64,000 nt of DNA from Avena insularis (Eukaryota > Streptophyta > Magnoliopsida > Poales > Poaceae): assembly GCA_023614405.1 (NCBI GenBank), contig CM042694.1, positions 353,914,010 through 353,978,009 on the forward strand. The letters run 5' to 3'. Positions within the stretch are counted from its first letter, which is position 1, and each line of letters starts with the position of its first letter. Made by a program: the position numbers and the translations under genes. This document shows, piece after piece, positions 1 to 10,019 of the stretch. The notes beneath the pieces are model-generated. The model saw nothing but the letters and a program-made list of their open reading frames with translations. It had not been told where the DNA came from and did no database searches.

Positions 1-643
1 CTAATTCCCAATGAAACAACAGATCACACTCAATTATAGTTGGTACATTTGAACACAGGGTAATTCCAAAGGTTCTATGAAAGAAACAACTCCAAAATAT
101 TTTAACGTGGTCTAAACCCTAACTTGTGACGGCTACAGAGGTTTATATGAGGGCTGGGGTGTTCTCCCCTCTAAACGGGCCTAAAAACAGCCATAACTTG
201 GCCCAAACTGACTCGGTTCGATTCAAACTGATACATACCGGCCCATATATGGGTTCGGCCTTATTGGCACGCAGTCCAAACGCCGTGGAACACCTCAAAC
301 ATGTAATTCTGGGTGCGCCATCTCTCTATCTTACTCATACGTGATTTCCTCATTGCCTCCTAGTGCGCATGCCTCCCGCTCCTCCATCGCGCACTTGTTG
401 ATATTGGAAATCAGCACTTGTCCTTCTTGCTGCAACTCTCCTCCTCCTCGCGCAACGCTTGTGTTATCAATAAACCTGATCATACAAAGATGCATAGACT
501 TAGGTAGTATAAAGTTCTCATTAAGTAAAACATCAGGTTCAATTAGGAATGAATTCACCTGATAGTCATTATTGATTTGACTCAATATTTCCTTCCAGTT
601 CAGGCAGTCAGAATCATCATAATCCCTGTATATATCCTCATCA
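1..643 (-). repeat. LTR of chromovirus-like gypsy element Gyp0L, cut by window edge
   Basis: This is an LTR in minus orientation. On the minus strand it begins TGATGAGGATAT at 643 and runs to the left window edge. It is an inverted, diverged copy of the plus-strand LTR at 10485-11184: both hold the same coding-like block (around N-S-F/L-L, ENFILPKSMHLCMIRFID) and the same terminal stretch. The far end of the LTR and any TSD lie outside the window, so I cannot tell a solo LTR from an intact element. The bases just right of 643 are not clearly purine-rich on the minus strand, so its polypurine tract is weak or mutated. Confidence 0.75.
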
Positions 644-741
644 TGGAGTGTTAATGCTTTGTGCCAGTGCTCTATTAAAAGGAGCACCTTAATTGCTAGT
701 AGTTCCCTTGAGGCCCTGCTGCAAACGGGCTGGCAGGACAA
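331..741 (-). pseudogene. polyprotein C-terminal tail running into the LTR of Gyp0L
   Basis: This open frame of 136 codons starts about 33 codons before the LTR boundary at 643 and continues into the LTR without a stop. The LTR-encoded part opens D-E-D-I and later contains the block ENFILPKSMHLCMIRFID, shared with the plus-strand relative at 10366-10881. The relative has the motif GPITRARAKLIEQ between these blocks; here that stretch is replaced by unrelated acidic sequence (DYDDSDCLNW). In this group of gypsy elements the region lies downstream of integrase. I see no catalytic motif, and the first 33 codons may be non-coding flank. It is most likely a relic. Confidence 0.5.
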
Positions 742-814
742 AAGATGTTGTGCAAGTTCTCATTGTGAGTGCGTATGACTATATATGGAACACATTCCTA
801 GGATTATCTAGTAC

Positions 815-1166
815 TTGGATGCTTTATCTTATTTATCTGCAATTGCCCTATGTCCTGATTGCTATGTGAATTGTCTTGTCCATGCAACGCCCGTCCATCC
901 ATTCCTATGCCTACCTTTTCGAATCCTCACATTTCGCTATTGTTACTCATCTTTACTTTCTTGCTGTTGCTACTTTGCTATTCCTACTACAAAATTGTTG
1001 CTCTTGATAAACTGTTGTGAGCAAGATTGTTTCAAGTGTGCTGAATTGACAACTCGGTTGTTAAGGCTTATAAATATTCTTTGGCTCCCCTTGTGTCGAA
1101 TCAATAAATTGGGTTTCACTTCCCTCGAAAATACTGCGATGCACCCCCTATACTTGTGGGTCATCA
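815..1166 (-). repeat. truncated LTR fragment of an older gypsy element
   Basis: On the minus strand the fragment opens TGATGACCCACAAGTATAGG at 1166, an LTR start I recall as common in pooid genomes. It continues with sequence about a tract in which a TCGACACAAGGGGAGCC-like stretch is recognisable. It fades out near 815, next to Gyp0L. No partner LTR or TSD was found. The possible flanking pentamer after 1166 is GCAGT. The identification rests on recall of the family, so it is moderate only. Confidence 0.5.
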
Positions 1167-1356
1167 GCAGTTGCGGAGGCAATAGCAATTATGAATGCAC
1201 TTCCCACATATAATTTATCTTTCTCTAACAAGGACATGTATGCTTTATTTTTATCTTTTATTTCCATCAGATGTTTTGCATAGCTAGAGGTGAAACCGAA
1301 CACCCTAGGCCCTTTCTCTCCATCATCAACAACAACCAAAAGACGCAAACTACTGG
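1167..1356. other. unassigned flank between LTR fragment and Tat1
   Basis: About 190 bp with no recognisable domain, promoter or LTR end. It ends in ACTGG at 1352-1356, which would be the left TSD of Tat1. The matching copy was not seen because the other end of Tat1 is missing. Confidence 0.4.
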
Positions 1357-2244
1357 TGTCGTGGTGTGGAACACGGCAGTACCATCGGGGATGGCATGAA
1401 AGGGGACAATCAGGATGCTATCGGTGGATACTTGTAATGGGTTGGGCACAGATACTGCAAACACAGCGATGTACCTAGGTTCGGAGCCCTCTTGGCGAGG
1501 TAAAGCTCATACTCCTGCAAGGATCCACTATCAAGGCGCGAACGCCCAGTACAGATGCTCCTTGAGCTGTTTTCCTGGCTACTCCTTGCTAGAAGAAGAA
1601 GAGGAACTACTCCACTTGTCCAATCTAGAGAACTTCTAACTTGTAATTGTCTACCTAGAACCCTATCACTACCTCCCATTATATACTGGTTGAGGAGGCA
1701 GTTTACAAGACGGGTTCTAGGGTTTACTATTTGTATATGGGCTTTACAAGGTGGGCCGGATGGACAGGGACGAACGGTAGGCCCGGGACCAGTCAAGCCT
1801 CCAGTACAGGGGAGGACAGCGCTACAGTGTCTGGTGCCCTTGCTTTACTCATCAGCCGGCTCTTTATCCGTCAGCTAGCTCTTTATCCGTCAGCCCTAGC
1901 TTTCCTCGTCAGCCCTAGCTTTCCTCGTCAGCCTCCAGCTTTGGCGCGGTTGTCCGGTAGCGCCGACCGGGCTAGCCAGCCTGTCCGGTCAGAGGCGCGC
2001 TCAACAAGGAACGTCACTCCCACCGTACACTTCCCAGCGGATCCAAGGCGGCCGGCTAGGAGCGGCCTCCCAGCCGGTTCTTCTGGCTACCTGGCTAGAC
2101 GGGCTAGCTGGGGAAACTTGGATGCGAAGCGGATGGAGAGTTCCACCCGGCTGTGGTTCCTTGTCCTAGATCCAGACGGCTAGAGCTCCTTGGAGCCGGC
2201 CGGTTGGTCCCGTCTTGGCCTACCCGGGGGTCATCCCCCCGACA
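1357..2244 (-). repeat. 3' LTR of Tat1
   Basis: This 888-bp block has perfect terminal inverted pentamers, TGTCG at 1357 and CGACA at 2244. On the minus strand it opens TGTCGGGGGGATGACCC, the usual opening of Tat LTRs in grasses. It is preceded on that strand by GCTCGGGGACTAG, a typical polypurine tract of such elements. The GC-rich repeats CAGCCCTAGCTTTCCTCGT at about 1891-1929 form a short direct repeat. No second LTR is present for an age estimate. Confidence 0.75.
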
Positions 2245-2845
2245 CTAGTCCCCGAGCGTGTTAGGACTTTGCCCCGTAGAGAAGTTCTTGTGTGCTCATT
2301 TGGTCGAGTTTGAAATGATTGTTGATGCAGAGACTTTGTCATTTTCTTTTGTCTTGTAGCTTTTGTCTTGTAATGGCTTGAGATTCTTCACTGTTTCCCG
2401 GCTGGGGTTTATCGGCTACAGAGCCGATGGCCCCACCCATAGGGTGTGAGCGGTGATCCCCTGGACTAGCTGTCGCACCCGGCCAGGAGAGGGATCACCA
2501 GTTTGCTATCATTGTTGCTTGCGTCAGCCACTCCTGCCACTTCTGATGCGCGTCGGATCATTTTGACCCCTTGGTCTGCCGCATCAGTTTTTGGTAACCG
2601 CATGCACGTCTTCATCATTGCGGTTTCTCGGGGATCGTCGGCATGGCTTGCCTCCCGTAATAATGCCTGCGGGATATTCTGTGCGCGTTGTGTTGGCGCA
2701 CGCGATCCGCCCCGAACCGTCGTGGGGAAGTGGGGCAGTTGCCTGCCACGTGGTGGGGAGGGAGGGCAACTGTCGCAGCTCTTCTTCCCTGATAAATAGG
2801 GATGCCATGGAGCGGGGTCTCCTCACTTCTTCTTCCTATTTCGTG
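2245..2845. other. Tat1 polypurine tract and upstream region of the antisense gene
   Basis: 2245-2257 is the candidate polypurine tract on the minus strand. The rest is non-coding. On the plus strand there is a TATA-like GATAAATAGG at 2791-2800, about 50 bases before the first plausible ATG (2846) of the antisense gene, so this could be its promoter and 5' leader. That role is inferred from position only. Confidence 0.45.
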
Positions 2846-3069
2846 ATGACGGCCCCGCGCGCCTCCAACACGGCTACCTTCCCCAACAATATGTTGCCGA
2901 ACATCGCCAGTGGGTGGTGCGGCTCCTACGTCACGGAGGAGTTGGTGCCGAAGTACCGGCGGGAGAAGTTCCTGCCACCGGAAAACTTGGAGAGGCACCA
3001 CGTCGCGCCGGAGGACGAGCGGGTGCCCAACCCTCATCCCGACGAGGCTGTCGTTTTCCTCGCCCACTT
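2846..3069 (+). pseudogene. Tat1 antisense gene, N-terminal part (putative gypsy-type transposon family)
   Basis: The chosen start is ATG 2846, in frame with an open segment of 75 codons (MTAPRAS...). It holds V-P-K-Y-R and FLPPENLER and ends in the motif VVFLAHF, exactly where MinLTR is inserted. If the insert and one CACTT copy are removed, the frame continues without a break into GLGLPLSRFVLELL at 6953. That hallmark matches the plant family annotated as putative gypsy-type transposon (Transposase_28). The molecular function of this family is unknown. The upstream frame is open back to about 2591 but lacks family similarity, so I prefer the later ATG. Confidence 0.6.
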
Positions 3070-3534
3070 TGATGGGGGAATACCAATCAGGGTATGCCCA
3101 CGAAGTGGAGTCGCCAGCTGGAGCGAGCCGACTGAAGCCAAGCCCGGAGCGGGTCGACTCGCCGAATACGGCGACTGCCGTATACTGGACGTCACGCCGA
3201 CTGAAGGCCTAACCTAGAGACTCCAATATAAAGCCTATTAGCACAATTTGTAAACCCTAACTGGCTGCATATATAAAGCCACTAAGGGCACCGCTTTGGG
3301 GGATATCTCTCACATCATATTAGACCTAGTCTCTCTCACCACCTCCGACGAGTCCATGTAAACCAATCTATGATCATATACTGCATTGACAGCAGGACGT
3401 AACGATCCTCCATCGAGGGGCCGTGAACCTGGGTACATCGTGTGCCAATCTCGCTTCCAGATTCTCCTACGTCACCTTGCCCTTTCCTCTATATAAGCTA
3501 CCCTGTAGCATCTGCCGTGGTCAATACCACGACA
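3070..3534 (+). repeat. 5' LTR of MinLTR
   Basis: 465 bp, opening TGATGGGGGAATACC and ending ACCACGACA. A TATA box lies in GCATATATAAAGCC at about 3268-3281, and a second TATA-like CTATATAAGC near 3489. Paired with 6483-6947, which has the same length. Confidence 0.93.
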
Positions 3535-3535
3535 G

Positions 3536-3551
3536 TTGGCGCCCACCATGG
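3536..3551 (+). promoter_or_regulatory. primer-binding-site candidate of MinLTR
   Basis: TTGGCGCCCACCATGG directly follows the left LTR after a single base. TTGGCGCCCACC is a common start of the interior in grass gypsy elements. I did not match it to a particular tRNA. Confidence 0.6.
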
Positions 3552-4709
3552 CGCAAGTGGTGCTTGGAGGTGATAATCCGAGCGGGATCCCTTGTCAGCT
3601 GTGGTGGCCAGATCGCACCTGACCATGTTGTTCAAATAACTGCTATCTCGAGACTCAAGAGGATTGAAAGCTGATTGGTCTCGTCGGATACAAGATTGGT
3701 TCCATGGCAGCCGCAGTTGAGTCTCTAATTCTATCCCATCTTGTTTTGATTATTTTACCGATTGATAGTTTCTATCACATGCACTGATCGTGTTGTATGA
3801 TAATTGGAATTGGGACATGTCGCATGCAGATGCCGATTTTACACTGTCCGGTTTCAATCTCCTCTATCTCATTAATTATTCTATAAATTAATTATTATAC
3901 TTGATCTAATCTTGCATGCACGTCGGATTGAGCCAAGAATACACGACGGGATTTGTCGACATGGTCCGTTTGGCAGTCGGCGACTGCATTGTTAGAGCAA
4001 TAAAATCTACTGTTGCAGCTAAGCATTTGTTTTACACGCCATCATGGCCGGCCGGGTCGGCGGAGATCGACGGGCAACTCCACACAGCTACGCGGAATTT
4101 TCAATGAGTCAACCCTTTTCCTTTTGATATCGGCTACTGATTATTTTATTCAGTATCATATTTATCATGTACCTTGATGTTTATTTTTGTGAACATGAAA
4201 GTCCGATCGACAGAACATGCCCCCTCATCGCGCGGCACCTACTCCTCCTACTCAGCGCACGGGGCTCGACGGTTTCATCACGACTGATTTCTCCAATGAC
4301 CTTCGTCCGCCTCGTGGACCATGCCCACCACATCGAATCCACCATGGCACGACTCCGCCATGCCGCGACTCCGTCCGCCGTGACGACTCTGCCTCGTCGC
4401 CTCCGACAAATATCCGGTTGACACCGTCATGCGTCTAGCTAAACGTCGTACTCGGGGACTCGTGACTCGCCCCTCGCGGAATCTCCACGCTCGGGGGAAT
4501 CGCCTCGCCATCGCGGGCTCGTCATCGCGGACTCGCCATGTCCAGCGACTCGCCCACCGCATATTCGCCGTGCTCTAGGACTCGCCCTCCGCAACTCCCC
4601 ACGGTCACGGACTCGCCATGTTTGGCGACTCGCCACACTACTGGCTAAATGCCGCGTCGCCTTTGCCATAGCGCGACCCCCGTCCGCCCCGCGACCATAT
4701 GCCCGCCGT
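3552..4709. other. MinLTR interior, non-repetitive leader
   Basis: About 1.1 kb between the primer site and the first minisatellite. The longest plus-strand frames are short and show no gag or pol motif. From about 4270 it becomes GC-rich and starts to carry degenerate GACTC/GCGACTC units. Nothing else recognised. Confidence 0.5.
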
Positions 4710-5045
4710 GTCGACTCCGCCAAAGCGTGACCTCCCTTCGCCAAAGTGCGACCTCCGTCCGCCGCGTCGACCCCATGTCCATCGCGTCGACTCCGCCAAA
4801 GCACGACCTCCGTCCGCCACGTCGACCCCATGTCCGCCGCGTCGACTCCGCCATAGCGCGACCCTCGTCCGCCGCGCGACCATATATCCGCCGCGTCGAC
4901 TCCGCCAAAGCGCGGCCTCCCTTCGCCAAAGCGCGACCTCCCTCCGCCGCGTCAACCCCGTGTCTGCCGCGTCGACTTCGCCATAGCGCGACCTCCGTCC
5001 GCCGCGTCGACCCCGTGTCCGCCGCATCGACTTTGCCATAGCGCG
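4710..5045. repeat. minisatellite A in MinLTR, 55-bp unit
   Basis: The phrase GTCGACT(C/T) recurs at 4710, 4786, 4841, 4895 and 4971, with a variant near 5026. Spacings are 76, 55, 54, 76 and 55. The basic unit is about 55 bp, and two units carry a 21-bp partial duplication of the phrase CCTTCGCCAAAG. The unit is rich in CCGCCGCGTCGA. Long frames are open on both strands only because of the repeat structure. Confidence 0.85.
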
Positions 5046-5205
5046 CCTATACTTCTGCTACGCTGAATGTGTATGCCACGCCTGCTAAGGGCCCCTCATC
5101 ATTCGAGTCGCCAGAGAGGATCGCATGCCATGCTGCATGGACTCACCACTGGGCATCTCTTCCCCCCGGAAAAAACCAGTTCGCCTTTGTCAACCTTTGA
5201 AAGAG

Positions 5206-5465
5206 CAACTCGCAATGGCCAAGTAGTGCGGACGAGGACTCGCAAACCGAGCATCGGATCGTCCATAAAAAACGCTAACCGAGAGCCATCATTGGAGTCG
5301 CCTTGCTCGACTGGCCTTCCGGGCCGAGACAAATGGCAGCACCATGTCCTCCTCAACCTTAGACAGTGCGACTCGCATGGCCAAGTATTGTGGACGAGGA
5401 CTCGCAAGCCGAGTCTCGGATCATCCAGGAAGAACGCCAAGCCGAGAGCCATCTTTGGAGTTGCC
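5206..5465. repeat. two 98-bp direct repeats in MinLTR
   Basis: 5206-5303 and 5367-5465 are similar throughout, sharing GGACGAGGACTCGCAA and CCGAGAGCCATC. They are separated by about 63 bp. They belong to the same GACTCG-rich sequence style as the neighbouring arrays. Confidence 0.75.
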
Positions 5466-5540
5466 AAGAGACTGGACCCCCAGGCCAAGATGAGAGACTC
5501 GCTAACAAAAACAGCGCAATCAACGTCATCACAGACTCGC

Positions 5541-5720
5541 AATCATCACGGACTCGCCACACTCGGGGACTCTCCCCTCGCGGACTCGCAATCATCGCGG
5601 ACTCGCCACACTCGGGAACTCTCCCCTCGTGGACTTGCAATCATCACGGACTCGCCACACTCGGGGACTCTCCCCTCGCGGACTCGCAATCATCATGAAC
5701 CCTCCCCTCGCGGACTCGCT
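5541..5720. repeat. minisatellite B in MinLTR, 49-bp unit
   Basis: The phrase AATCATC(A/G) recurs at 5541, 5590, 5639 and 5688, a strict 49-bp period. The last copy is truncated. Each unit contains GGACTCGCCACACTCGG and CTCTCCCCTCG. Confidence 0.88.
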
Positions 5721-5935
5721 TACCGCGAACTCTCCCTACACGGACACACCATGCTCGGCAACAACCACTACTATTTTCAGAATATGCATCTCTAAAGAGC
5801 CTCAAGTCGCCTCTACAAGCCAACTTGAGCCTCGGGGACTACTCCTAGGCATACTGTGTGTGCGCGTGGTTCCATGACCGCGGCTCACTACGCTTGGGGA
5901 CTCGCCACCACGGACTCGCTCTCGCGTACTCGCCT

Positions 5936-6190
5936 CGCTCGAGGACTCGCCACCGCAAACTCGCCCTCGCGTACTCAACACGCTCGGGGACTCGACACCG
6001 CGGACTCGCCCTCGCTACTCAACATGCTCGGGGACTCGCCACCGCGGACTCGCCCTCGTGTACTCAGCATGCTCGGGGACTTGCCACCACGGACTCGCCC
6101 TCGCGTAATCAACACGCTCGGGGACTCGCCACCGCAGACTCGCCCTCGCGTACTCAACATGCTCGGGGACTCGCCCCTCGCGGACTCGTC
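5936..6190. repeat. minisatellite C in MinLTR, 45-bp unit
   Basis: The phrase (C/T)GCTCGGGGACT recurs at 5981, 6025, 6070, 6115 and 6160, with a degenerate copy near 5936. Spacing is 44-45 bp. Units contain GCCACCGCGGACTCGCC and GTACTCAACA. The array ends shortly before the right LTR region. Confidence 0.88.
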
Positions 6191-6482
6191 TCGCGTATTC
6201 CCCTACACCGACTTGGCGACTTCACCATCAATGATTTGGTGGCCTCTACGTCCTCTACGACAGCAAGTTGACAAGGCGTTGGCCAAACTTCTCCAAGGGC
6301 GACTCCGTCCAATGACGACTCGCCCGACGCGTCGATTCGGCTTGGCGATTGGGCTACATCATGAGCTATTTCTCTATTTCAGAAGCTCGCCAATGACTCA
6401 CCATCAACTCCACCCTGGAATCACCTGCGCCAATTCGGTGGCTTGAAGTCATCGCCGAGTCCTTGACGCGCTCGGTGACTAC

Positions 6483-6947
6483 TAATGGGGGAATACCAAT
6501 CGGGGTATGCCCACGAAGCGGAGTTGCCAGCTAGAGCGAGCTGACTGAAGCCAAGCCCGGAGCGGGTTGACTCGTCGAATACGGCGACTGGCGTATACTA
6601 GACGTCACGCTGACTGAAGGCCCAACTTAGAGACTCCAATAGAAAGCCCATTAGCACAATTTGTAAACCCTAACTGGCTACATATATAAAGCCACTAGGG
6701 GCACCCCTTTGGGGGATATCTCTCACATCATATTAGATCTAGTCTCTCCCACTGCCTCCGGCGACTCCATGTAAACCAATCTATGATCATATACTGGATT
6801 AATAGCAGGACGTAGCGATCCTCCATCGAGGGGACGTGAACCTGGGTACATCGTGTGCCAATACCGCACCCGGATTCTCCCACATTGCATTGCCCTTTCC
6901 TCTACGTAAGCTACCTTGTAGCATATGCCGTGGTCAATACCACGACA
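6483..6947 (+). repeat. 3' LTR of MinLTR, terminal TG mutated to TA
   Basis: 465 bp, the same length as the left LTR. It begins TAATGGGGGAATACC instead of TGATGGGGG, so the terminal dinucleotide is damaged. It ends ACCACGACA and is followed by the TSD CACTT. The TATA box near 6680 is kept; the second TATA-like site of the left LTR reads CTACGTAAGC here. Confidence 0.93.
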
Positions 6948-6952
6948 CACTT

Positions 6953-7880
6953 TGCACGCGGCCTTGGGCTGCCGCTTAGCAGGTTCGTCCTGGAGTTACT
7001 GGTCTCCTTTGACCTCCAGCTCCACCACCTCGGAGCCAACGTCGTGGCGATGTTGGCGCATCACGCAGCGTGCTGCGAGGCATACCTCAGTGTCCGCCCG
7101 ACGCCGTGAATTTTTTGAAGTTTTTCTACTTCAAGGTTCAAGTGGTGGGCAAGGGTGGCCCGCTGACGGAGACGGGTTGTTGTGCCATCTACCCACGGCT
7201 GTCAGCGGTGATGCCGTGACTGGAGCTCCCAAACACCGTCAAGCTGTGGCAGCGTTCGTATTTTTACGTGCGCAATGCCACTGAGGTAGACTAGATCAAA
7301 ATTTCGGTCTTCTCGAACGTTCCTTCCACCCGGAAGGCCTGGAGCATCCAGCACTTGGGTGCCCAGGGAGACATCGACCGGATGGCCGCCCGGTTGGCGG
7401 TCCTGGTGGAGAAGGAACGGCTCACCGCCCGGGACATCCTGCTGTCCTGGATGGTGAGTCGCGTGCTTCCCTGCAGCAGCGGTCGCACAAGATGTGCCAT
7501 CTCTTCGGCCATCTGGATCCCACCAGGGTCTCCCGGCTGGACGTGCCGTACGCGGCCCTCCGCGAGTGGCTTGCCACCATCTCGAAGGAGGTGCTGGCGG
7601 AGGAATGGGAGTTCTCCTGCCGGCCGTACCACCACGGCCGGCTTCCGACGAAGGTATGCCATTTTTCCCCTTTTCTGGGTGAATTTTTCTCGAGGGATTC
7701 TTGCTTCGTGCCTCTTATCTTCCCTTGTTGAGCAGCTTTTTATGGCGCAGCTAGCGGAGGACGGGATGGGGGACGGCGAGCTCCCCAACTTCTCTGCGGG
7801 CTACAAGCCCGCAAAGTACCCGCAGATGGAGCCGGAGCGGTTCCCCATGCGGGCTGACGAGGGCTGTGAGTTCCCACCCG
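6953..7880 (+). pseudogene. Tat1 antisense gene, central part with the hallmark domain
   Basis: This continues the frame interrupted by MinLTR. GLGLPLSRFVLELL and the later CCEAYL match the conserved core of the putative gypsy-type transposon family. A frameshift follows near 7108, and the SYFYVRN motif of the same family is seen near 7255 in another frame, followed by a stop. From 7355 the frame is open again (GDIDRMAARLAVLVEKERLTARDILLSWM). An intron with GT at 7654 and AG at 7734-7735 (82 nt) joins two segments in phase (LPTK to LFMAQLAEDG). A second donor is at 7881. The gene is degenerate but recognisable. Nothing is known of its function; nuclear or DNA-binding roles are only possibilities. 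Confidence 0.65.
7654..7735 (+). other. candidate intron in Tat1 antisense gene
   Basis: GTATGCC donor at 7654, TTGTTGAGCAG acceptor ending at 7735, 82 nt, pyrimidine-rich near the acceptor. Removing it keeps the frame open. Confidence 0.65.
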
Positions 7881-7963
7881 GTGAGAACTTTTTCCTTGTC
7901 CTTGCCTGCCTTTCTCCCACTGTGTTTTAGCCATGAACTTGATATTTTGGTTGTGTGTTGGAG
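7881..7963 (+). other. candidate intron in Tat1 antisense gene
   Basis: GTGAGAAC donor at 7881 and acceptor TTGGAG ending at 7963, 83 nt. Splicing leaves a phase-1 junction that continues as A-S-V-H-G-E-D-V-D-L. An alternative acceptor (GTTTTAG) lies at about 7930. Confidence 0.5.
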
Positions 7964-9192
7964 CATCCGTGCACGGTGAGGATGTGGACCTGGCCGAGGC
8001 CGCCGCGCCCAGGGCAAGGGGGAAGCGAGCCGCCTCGACCAGCACCACGCCGGCTGGGGGTGCCGCCAAGAAAATCCGCCGCCCTAGAGCCGCGGCCACC
8101 ATGCCAAGCGTAGCCGGGTACGTGCTCCTTTACTCCTTATTTCGCCCTTGTCCTTCCTGCAGCAAGGTGATGGCTTTGCCCAGCTCCGCGACCGTCACCA
8201 CCGCGTCCACCCCTCCGCCTGCTGGGGATGGTGGTGCGCCAGCTGCGACGCTCGAGGTTGCGCCTGCTGCGCCGGCTGGGGCTGATGCGGACGCGGCGGA
8301 GGTGGTGCCGCCGGCTGCGCCCGCGACGCTGTACCGGGTCGGTGCCGTCCTCCCGTCTTGCCGATGCTCTCCTGCCTGGGCGTAGTGGTGCGGACGTGCC
8401 TCCCCCTGGCCCGATTGTGGGGGATGACTCTGGCGCCTACCAGGTGGAGGAGTCGGTTTAGGTGCCACCACCAGAGGTCCCTGCCTAGCCGGTGGGTGGG
8501 CCCTCCGCGGCCACGGGGAGCGACGATGACCTCTAGGTCACCGGCTGGACGCCGGCTCGGGCTGCGCCGCCACTAGACGCAACCTTGGCGCAGCTGTCGG
8601 GGGCAGCACCCCTGGCTGTTGGCCAGGCCCACCAGCTAGTGGAGGCGCTGGAGCAGAGGCTTGGCCAGGCCAAGGCACTGGGGGCCTCCATCGACGTATG
8701 TGTCCTTCTGCCGATTTTGATGCTTTTTCACCGTCTTGTGCTGCAGCTGGCTCTTTTTTGGTTCTTACTTCTCTCTCTTACGCAGAGGGATCTTGCCGAC
8801 GCCGCCAAGACCTCACGGGTTCTGGGCCACAAGATTGCTTGCTCTGCCGTGTCTTCCTGATTGCGCGGCTTCTTGCACTTCTTGTTGACTATTGGGTACC
8901 CTCCTGCAGCTCTTCTGGCGTACCGGGACCGCGAGGTGGCCAGGCTGAAGGGGTGGTTGCTCGGCTGGAGGAGTCCAACAAGGCTTGCCAAGACCAGATC
9001 GCCAAGCTAGCTGCGCACCAACAGTAGATGGAGATCAAGGCTGGCCAAGCCAAGAAGGTGGCGAACACCCGGAGTGAGGCGCTAAAGAACTTGGAGACAC
9101 TCTATGCCACCCAGGAGGATGCTCTCAAGGCTTATCGGGCCAAGGAGATGGCAGCGCTGGGGGAGCTTTGCCAGATTGCCGAGATTGTCATC
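7964..9192 (+). pseudogene. Tat1 antisense gene, basic/Pro-Ala-rich and coiled-coil part
   Basis: After the second intron the frame encodes an acidic start (GEDVDLAEA) and then two basic clusters, GKRAAS and AAKKIRRPRAAA, spaced like a bipartite nuclear localisation signal. A Pro/Ala-rich linker follows with frame breaks around 8380-8580. A helical segment (GQAHQLVEALEQRLGQAKAL, 8624-8683) and a longer coiled coil (VVARLEESNKACQDQIAKL, then QAKKVANTRSEALKNLETL, up to about 9190) come next, broken by one TAG at 9025-9027. Further GT-AG pairs are at 8118-8162, 8696-8785 and 8849-8909. This build, a conserved core followed by a low-complexity linker and a coiled coil, is typical of the family. 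The localisation signal is inferred from sequence only. Confidence 0.6.
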
Positions 9193-9279
9193 AGTAAGTG
9201 TTCTCAAACTAGACCAGCACTTTCATTTGTCTTGCGTGGCCGATATTGATCGCTGTCCCTTTTCCTGGGTACATCTCAG

Positions 9280-9852
9280 TATCCTGAGGCAACTGACCAG
9301 GCGCTGGCGCGCATCCCCGAGATGGATCCAGAGAGGGATCTCCACCCGAGGGAGCTGGTGATGGTTGTCAGCGAGGAGGCGAACCGGCTGCATGCCGCCT
9401 CTCTCGAGGTCTACGACTATGTTTGGCCTGACACCGTCCAGCCGGCCACCATGGACGCTCTGGCCGACCGGCTTTCGGGTGCTCCAAACCTCATGGACAT
9501 GGCTCGGGAGTGGGCGGCACACGGTGGCACGGAGATGGGGCTGGCCCTGCTGAAGTCCTGGTACCCGGAAGTGGATCTGCGGAGTCTCTCTCACGGATTT
9601 CGCCAAGGGACTAGATACAAGCAGCTCCGCGTCGAGGTTCCTGATATCTGCGCCTATGGCGTGAAGATAGGGAGCTTCGTCGAGCTAGACCAGGATTTCA
9701 TTGACCCGGCTAGCATGGAGCCATACCACTTCAGCCTGGACGTGGCGCGTACTGAAGCTCCGGTTGCGCCTAGGACCGTCTCGGCCGACATTGCCTCCAG
9801 CAGCCAAACCCCAGCCGATGCCTCCGGCCCTTCTGCCAATCAGCCAGCTTGA
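9280..9852 (+). pseudogene. Tat1 antisense gene, C-terminal exon
   Basis: An acceptor CATCTCAG ends at 9279. The exon then stays open for 190 codons to the TGA at 9850-9852 (YPEATDQALARIPEM, then SEEANRLHAASLEVYDYVWP, ending in an Ala/Ser/Pro-rich tail). It holds GGTEMGLALLKSWYPEVDL, which resembles the module seen twice in the antisense gene of Tat2 (ETSMALAMAHGEKDDWEKV). The candidate donor at 9194 does not keep the phase with this exon, so there is either a 1-2 base error or another donor. No catalytic motif is evident. Confidence 0.65.
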
Positions 9853-10019
9853 TCCCGGGTATGCCGGGAGTAATTGTGGATGAAAAACTTGTGATTTTGC
9901 GTTGGTGAACAACTGTCTCTATTCTGTATGGAACTCTGGTGGGAGCATCGCTTCCCTTTGGATATTTGCTCGTGCTTTTCATTTCCACTTTTTGTTTTGC
10001 ATTTGTTGCATGCTTCTTT
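9853..10019. other. non-coding part of Tat1 after the antisense gene
   Basis: T-rich and unremarkable sequence (for example TTTTTGTTTTGCATTTG). It would hold the 3' untranslated region of the antisense gene. No polyadenylation signal is clear. Confidence 0.4.

Larger units (their letters stand above)
3070..6947 (+). mobile_element. MinLTR: short non-coding LTR element filled with minisatellites
   Basis: A complete 3,878-bp element flanked by CACTT (3065-3069 and 6948-6952). Both LTRs are 465 bp. A primer-site-like sequence follows the left LTR, so I read it in plus orientation. The 2.95-kb interior encodes no recognisable retroelement protein. It is dominated by arrays with units of 55, 49 and 45 bp, plus a duplicated 98-bp segment, all rich in GACTCG. 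It must have been mobilised by proteins from another element. Its LTR end (ACCACGACA) and primer region suggest a Tat-type or related gypsy helper; this is inference. Confidence 0.93.

Noticed and set aside
2503..2845. Frames upstream of the Tat1 antisense gene as an N-terminal extension
   Set aside because: No family similarity, and a TATA-like site lies between; kept as leader.
5541..6190. CRISPR-like regular repeats (49 and 45 bp)
   Set aside because: Tandem units with no unique spacers, inside an LTR retrotransposon of a plant genome.
4439..6446. Long frames in the minisatellites of MinLTR (up to 242 codons)
   Set aside because: Open only because the repeat unit lacks stops; present on both strands, no domain.
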